Source: Paenibacillus sp. UNC451MF (GTDB lineage: Bacteria > Bacillota > Bacilli > Paenibacillales > NBRC-103111). Taken from it: 64,000 nucleotides of DNA. The stretch is from positions 62,001 through 126,000 of the forward strand of contig NZ_JMLS01000009.1 of assembly GCF_000686845.1 (NCBI RefSeq), written 5' to 3'. Under the pieces are notes generated by a model. It searched no databases. It was not told where the DNA came from and worked only from the letters and a program-made list of their open reading frames with translations. A program made the position numbers and the translations under genes. Shown here one piece after another: positions 60,407 through 64,000 of the stretch (its first letter is position 1; each line of letters begins with the position of its first letter).

Positions 60407-61084
60407 ATGAACTGGAACCAAGCTTTATCTTTTGAAATGATTGTACCGCGTATGAGCTGCAATCTAATTATCGTCGGTGAGACTAAAGAAGGAATGCCGT
60501 TCTGCTACGAGGACAGCTTCGTTATGCAAAAAGTGGATGAGCAGCAAATGGTCGCCACTATGGAATTTCACACGATGAATCCGTTAGAAAAATTGCACCA
60601 TGTGTGCTTTATCGAATTCTCGTTCCGTGAACGGGGAATTCTTTACTACGCTTTCGTGGATCTGCTCCATGTAGAGACGAAACGAAATGTGTGTTCTTTA
60701 ACACTGTCTGCTCCACAGGATTTAAGTACGTTTCAAAATCGTAGATTCCAACGTATCCATTTGCCAGTGCGGACTCCACTTACCTGCAGGATCATAGGCG
60801 TTCGCAAAGCGTCCACCCATCAGGGTATCGCTTTCTCTGGACAGATTCAGGATATTTCCGCAGGCGGGCTATCTTTTATTACGAATACGCGGATTTTTTA
60901 TCCGCTGTTCTTGGAGCTTAGCTTTGTGCTGCCCGATCATCCGAATAAATTCGTGATTAATGGCGAAATCGTCCGGGTGACCCATTTCAGCAATGATTCG
61001 TACCGGATAGCGGTTGAATTCAGAGATGTCCCGGAAAGCTTAACTCATCAGATTGACGAGTACTGCTCGCGATCCGAGGATTAA
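60407..61084 (+). CDS. PilZ-domain cyclic di-GMP receptor (YpfA/DgrA-like)
   Basis: A 225-residue cytoplasmic protein with an N-terminal YcgR-N-like beta domain (about 10-95) and a C-terminal PilZ domain (about 105-220). The c-di-GMP motifs are complete: RRFQR (RxxxR) and DISAGG (D/NxSxxG). Relatives such as B. subtilis DgrA (YpfA) slow flagellar rotation when c-di-GMP is high. It probably reads the signal made by cyclases such as the one at 53571. The ribosome site is weak (ATGGTGATCCT). Confidence 0.92.
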   Translation: MNWNQALSFEMIVPRMSCNLIIVGETKEGMPFCYEDSFVMQKVDEQQMVATMEFHTMNPLEKLHHVCFIEFSFRERGILYYAFVDLLHVETKRNVCSLTLSAPQDLSTFQNRRFQRIHLPVRTPLTCRIIGVRKASTHQGIAFSGQIQDISAGGLSFITNTRIFYPLFLELSFVLPDHPNKFVINGEIVRVTHFSNDSYRIAVEFRDVPESLTHQIDEYCSRSED

Positions 61085-61103
61085 CATGGTATGCTAGGAG
61101 GGC

Positions 61104-61173
61104 GGGTTTTCCTTCGGAAAACCCAAGCCCAAGCTTTCGAAGTTAGGTTTTCCTTCGGAAAACCCTTAGGAGG
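61104..61173 (+). repeat. SD-hairpin leader repeat, copy D
   Basis: Two hairpins in tandem: GGGTTTTCC-TTC-GGAAAACCC (61104-61124, remnant of the first unit) and GGTTTTCC-TTC-GGAAAACC (61146-61164). The intact unit (61133-61173) begins GCTTTCGAAGTTAG and ends CTTAGGAGG, eight bases before the TTG start of nadK. Confidence 0.85.
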
Positions 61174-61181
61174 ATATTCAT

Positions 61182-62009
61182 TTGAAATATAATGTGGTAC
61201 ACCGCGGCGATGAAGTGTCCTTCCAATTAATGCAAACCTTCCACAAACTCGTCGCTCAGCATGGTCTGATTCTCGAAGAAGAAAAACCCGATGTCGTGCT
61301 TTCTATCGGCGGAGACGGGACGATGCTGCATGCATTTCATCAATATAAAGAGCAATTAGAGTCTATTGCATTTGTCGGTATTCATACAGGGCGACTCGGT
61401 TTTTTTGCCGATTGGAAGCCGGATGAAGTGGAGCTTCTCGCAGACATGATGGGAGAATGCGCGCGGCTCAATGACCTTCGTGTCGTCAAATATCCGCTTG
61501 TGGAAATTCAAATAACGACAGCTCAAGGCATTGAAACACAATTAGCCCTTAACGAATTTACGTTAAAGGGCGTTGATGTCACATTGATGGCCGAGCTCCG
61601 TATTAACGACGAGCCGTTCGAGACGTTCCGAGGCGATGGCATTTGTATTTCTACACCTGCCGGAAGCACAGCTTATAATAAAAGCTTGGGCGGAGCCATC
61701 GTACATCCCTCATTGGATGCAATCCAGATTGCTGAGATCGCGTCTATAAACAACAGGGTGTTTAGAACATTAGGCTCTCCCATTATTTTGCCTAAGCACC
61801 ACCATTGCGATATTTATCCTAGAAGTCATCAAAACATTCTCCTCTCCCTCGATCACGTCATCATGCAGCGTAACGATATCATCTCGATTCGCAGTATGGT
61901 TGCAGCAGGGAAAAAAGTAAAGTTTGCGCGTTTTCGCCCATTTCCTTTTTGGAGCCGTGTGCGTGAGGCGTTTATCGGATACGAGCCTATCCAGGAAAGA
62001 AGACCTTAA
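61182..62009 (+). CDS. nadK: NAD kinase
   Basis: Phosphorylates NAD to NADP, 275 residues, cytoplasmic. The family motifs are clear: VVLSIGGDGTMLHAFHQY (GGDGT), GIHTGRLGFFADWKPDE, LNEFTLKG (NE), GDGICISTPAGSTAYNKSLG and the C-terminal strands. Length is close to B. subtilis NadK (about 266). The start codon is TTG, with its ribosome site provided by repeat copy D, which may limit translation. A terminator overlaps the stop. Confidence 0.97.
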   Translation: MKYNVVHRGDEVSFQLMQTFHKLVAQHGLILEEEKPDVVLSIGGDGTMLHAFHQYKEQLESIAFVGIHTGRLGFFADWKPDEVELLADMMGECARLNDLRVVKYPLVEIQITTAQGIETQLALNEFTLKGVDVTLMAELRINDEPFETFRGDGICISTPAGSTAYNKSLGGAIVHPSLDAIQIAEIASINNRVFRTLGSPIILPKHHHCDIYPRSHQNILLSLDHVIMQRNDIISIRSMVAAGKKVKFARFRPFPFWSRVREAFIGYEPIQERRP

Positions 62010-62033
62010 CCTTATGGGGTTAAGGCTTTTTTC
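62004..62033 (+). terminator. Terminator of nadK
   Basis: CCTTAACC-TTATG-GGGTTAAGG overlaps the stop codon and is followed by CTTTTTT. Confidence 0.85.
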
Positions 62034-62062
62034 ATTTAGCCCGCTTTATTTTGAAAATATGC

Positions 62063-62093
62063 CAAAAAAGCCAGTCCGCATTGGACTGGCTTT
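62063..62093 (-). terminator. Terminator of yutD
   Basis: On the minus strand AAAGCCAGTCC and GGACTGGCTTT form an 11-bp stem running into TTTTTT, about 35 bases after the stop. Confidence 0.85.
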
Positions 62094-62129
62094 GGGCATT
62101 CATATTGCTTGCGTATTAAGGGGACCCGG

Positions 62130-62708
62130 TCATTGTTTCACATGCTGCTGATTTTGTTGATTTTGCTGTGCCTGCTTTTGCTGCTGGGATTGCTTGTAAT
62201 GCTGATTGCGAGGCGGTCTTTGATTCTGATTATTTTCTTTGTTGTGGTGATTTGGATGATTCCGTCGAGGATGCTGATTTTGGTTCTGCTGAGGCTGCGG
62301 ATTCTCCTTCGGCTGCTCCCGATTAGATGAGGGCTCCCGCTGTTCTGGAGTCTGCTGCTGTTCATTCACAGGCTTCTCCTGCAGTTCCTGGTCCGCTTCC
62401 TCCGTCGAATCCTGAGGTTGATTCGCTTGCTGCTTGTTCGGTATTTTCTCAATAATGAAATAAGCACATCCAAAATTACAGTATTCGTTCAAATAATCCT
62501 GTAACGTCGCGATAGAGGTCTCTTTAGTCGCTTTAGGATGCGCATCCTTAAAAAAACCGCGCAGGCGCAGCTGGTTGTAGCCCCAGTCTCCGACAATAAA
62601 ATCATAACGCTCCAGCACCTCGCTGTAACGATCGCGGAATGCATCTGGCTTCCAGCCGTTTTTATGGTCAACTACCACTTCGTACGTTTTATTGGCTATT
62701 TGGATCAC
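62130..62708 (-). CDS. yutD: YutD family protein with long Gln/Asn/Pro-rich tail
   Basis: A 192-residue protein. Residues 1-90 match YutD (DUF1027) of Bacilli, with FRDRYSEVLERYDFIVGDWG, YNQLRLRGFFKDAHPKATKE and YLNEYCNFGCAYFIIEK. The remaining 100 residues are almost only Gln, Asn, Pro, Glu, Arg, Lys and His, which ordinary YutD proteins lack. The start is GTG 62708 with AGGAGG eleven bases ahead, derived from repeat copy E. In B. subtilis yutD lies beside lipA (yutB), as here, supporting the assignment. Molecular function unknown. Confidence 0.9.
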   Translation of the reverse strand: MIQIANKTYEVVVDHKNGWKPDAFRDRYSEVLERYDFIVGDWGYNQLRLRGFFKDAHPKATKETSIATLQDYLNEYCNFGCAYFIIEKIPNKQQANQPQDSTEEADQELQEKPVNEQQQTPEQREPSSNREQPKENPQPQQNQNQHPRRNHPNHHNKENNQNQRPPRNQHYKQSQQQKQAQQNQQNQQHVKQ

Positions 62709-62719
62709 TTACTTGGGTC

Positions 62720-62750
62720 CCTCCTAAGAGTCCGGTGAAAAACTGCAAGC
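62720..62750 (-). repeat. SD-hairpin leader repeat, copy E (degenerate)
   Basis: On the minus strand GCTTGCAGTTTTTCACCGGACTC runs into TTAGGAGG before the GTG start of yutD. The AGT/ACT stem is nearly lost, but the 3' CTCTTAGGAGG end is intact. This is a decayed single unit of the family. Confidence 0.6.
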
Positions 62751-62840
62751 TGCGCGGGCGGATGTTATTCATATCGCCGTTGTCCCCGGATATATTAAAA
62801 TAATTGATAATGACCAAGGTCTTCCGGGGGAATTGAAAGG

Positions 62841-63716
62841 CTACGCTTGCTGAGCTGATTTAACCTGCTCATGCGCATGATAAGAGCTGCGTACCATCGG
62901 TCCCGACTCGACATGGCTGAATCCCCGCTTCATCCCTTCCTCTTTCAATTCGGCGAATTGAGCGGGTGGATAATATTGGGAAACTGGCAAATGATTCAAA
63001 GATGGCTGTAAATATTGGCCGATCGTCATAATATCGCATTGAACCTCTCTCAGATCCTCCATGGTCTGCAAAATTTCGCTCCATTCCTCTCCCACACCCA
63101 GCATGATACTAGATTTGGTAGGAATTTGAGGCGCAATTTGTTTGGAGCGCTGAAGAAGCTCTAACGAACGGCGGTATTTTGCACGTGCACGGACTTTATC
63201 GGAAAGCCGCTCAACCGTCTCGATGTTATGATTTAATATATCCGGCTTGGCTTCAAGCACCGTGCGAAGCGAAGCTTCGTTACCCAAGAAGTCGGGAATA
63301 AGCACTTCTACGCTGCACATCGGATTGCGCTTGCGAATGGCTGTGATCGTAGCTGCAAAAATAGATGCTCCACCATCTGCCAAGTCATCTCTTGCTACCG
63401 AGGTGACAACGACATGCTTGAGTCCCATCTGCTCCGCTGCCTCCGCTACCCGCTCGGGCTCTTGAAGATCAAGCTCTGTCGGCAGCCCTGTCTTCACCGC
63501 ACAGAATCGGCAAGCCCGCGTACAAATATCGCCCAAGATCATAAAGGTCGCTGTGCGATTCGCCCAGCATTCGTGAATGTTCGGGCATTTAGCTTCTTCG
63601 CACACAGTGTGCAGCGTTTTGCCGCGCATCATATTTTTTATTTCTTTAAAGTTGTCTCCGGTTGTCAGCTTAATTTTCAACCAATCCGGCTTTCGCTCTA
63701 TTTGACGAGTAGACAT
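62841..63716 (-). CDS. lipA: Lipoyl synthase
   Basis: A radical-SAM enzyme that inserts two sulfurs into octanoyl groups on lipoyl domains, 291 residues. The SAM cluster is CTRACRFC (CxxxCxxC), and the auxiliary cluster is [12 protein letters not shown] (CxxxxCxxxxxC). The C-terminal conserved serine lies in [13 protein letters not shown] 63716 has AGGGGCAGG upstream; the longer frame from 63749 is not supported. It lies next to yutD as in Bacillus, but no yutC is seen between them. Confidence 0.98.
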   Translation of the reverse strand: MSTRQIERKPDWLKIKLTTGDNFKEIKNMMRGKTLHTVCEEAKCPNIHECWANRTATFMILGDICTRACRFCAVKTGLPTELDLQEPERVAEAAEQMGLKHVVVTSVARDDLADGGASIFAATITAIRKRNPMCSVEVLIPDFLGNEASLRTVLEAKPDILNHNIETVERLSDKVRARAKYRRSLELLQRSKQIAPQIPTKSSIMLGVGEEWSEILQTMEDLREVQCDIMTIGQYLQPSLNHLPVSQYYPPAQFAELKEEGMKRGFSHVESGPMVRSSYHAHEQVKSAQQA

Positions 63717-63875
63717 ATTCCTGCCCCTGCTTTCTAGTTCTTTGTCCAACCTCTTTGAAGCTATTATATCAACGAACGTCAGAACAATCCACTTTCCATT
63801 TCATTTGTGATACACTAGGAGAGACATTATGACAACAATTCCAGTACAAATCATATTCGGAGGAATGCGTTTTTT

Positions 63876-64000
63876 ATGATAAATGTAGAATCAATTCTAA
63901 AGCTCGTTCGTTCCGGAGATCTTGATGTTTCAGAGGCGCAAAGACATCTCGATGAAATCACGAATAAAGCCTCCTCAAACGACCGAGTCGAGGATCTTGG
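63876..64000 (+). CDS. Unidentified protein, C-terminus cut by window edge
   Basis: Forty-one codons are visible, beginning MINVESILKLVRSGDLDVSE, helical and charged. GGAGG lies twelve bases ahead of ATG 63876; an ATG between them is closed after four codons. The gene is divergent from lipA. Too little is visible to assign a family. Confidence 0.6.
   Translation, partial: MINVESILKLVRSGDLDVSEAQRHLDEITNKASSNDRVEDL

Overview
The window reads as a chromosomal segment of a Paenibacillus-like, endospore-forming Firmicute. The evidence is two alpha/beta-type small acid-soluble spore proteins with sigma-G promoters, the sporulation protein YlbJ, Bacillus-type YfhP, YycC, YutD and LipA (YutB), a tryptophan T-box ahead of trpS, TTG/GTG starts with strong AGGAGG ribosome sites, and a heavy load of carbohydrate ABC transporter binding proteins paired with AraC regulators. 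I see no insertion sequence, prophage, rRNA or CRISPR array.

Layout. 1-3.9 kb: a truncated sulfatase divergent from an AraC regulator, an ACT-domain malic enzyme and a lone tRNA-Lys(CTT). 4.1-12.1 kb: an operon with its own OmpR/HisKA two-component system, an unrecognised membrane-anchored protein, and a ferric/phosphonate-class ABC importer with two related binding proteins, both tethered by a signal anchor instead of a lipobox. 12.1-22.2 kb: a polysaccharide-use block on the minus strand, with a glycoside hydrolase, a YtcQ/YtcP/YteP-like importer without ATPase, a membrane-spanning AraC sensor (YtdP-like) and a Gfo/Idh/MocA oxidoreductase. 22.4-28.4 kb: a plus-strand signalling and envelope block, with a stand-alone membrane sensor protein, a histidine kinase fused to its NarL-type response regulator, a secreted protein joining an SLH-like region, two COG4315 repeats and a cupredoxin domain, and an ECF sigma factor with its RskA-type anti-sigma factor.

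28.5-39.7 kb: a BmrC/BmrD-like heterodimeric exporter, yfhP, a spore protein gene, trpS with its T-box, a His-rich permease pair (COG0701 plus TIGR03943) under a probable Zur box, and an aldose epimerase. 39.7-47.4 kb: two paralogous modules of a sugar-binding lipoprotein divergent from an AraC regulator, without permeases, flanking a phosphodiesterase-type hydrolase and a PL11 rhamnogalacturonan lyase (YesW). 47.4-64 kb: mostly housekeeping genes (second spore protein, chemoreceptor, oligoendopeptidase F, YycC, diguanylate cyclase, truncated haemoglobin, YlbJ, alpha-glucan phosphorylase, PilZ protein, NAD kinase, YutD, LipA).

The observation I rate highest is a dispersed family of roughly 40-bp hairpin units, often in tandem, that sits directly before five functionally unrelated genes (33.0, 45.0, 56.4, 61.1 and 62.7 kb). 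It always ends in CTTAGGAGG, so the repeat itself supplies the Shine-Dalgarno sequence. The stem sequences differ between copies yet stay paired, which argues for a conserved structure. I do not know a published name for it. Second is the cupredoxin/COG4315/ECF-sigma block with its fused kinase-regulator and a perfect 20-bp palindromic operator candidate.
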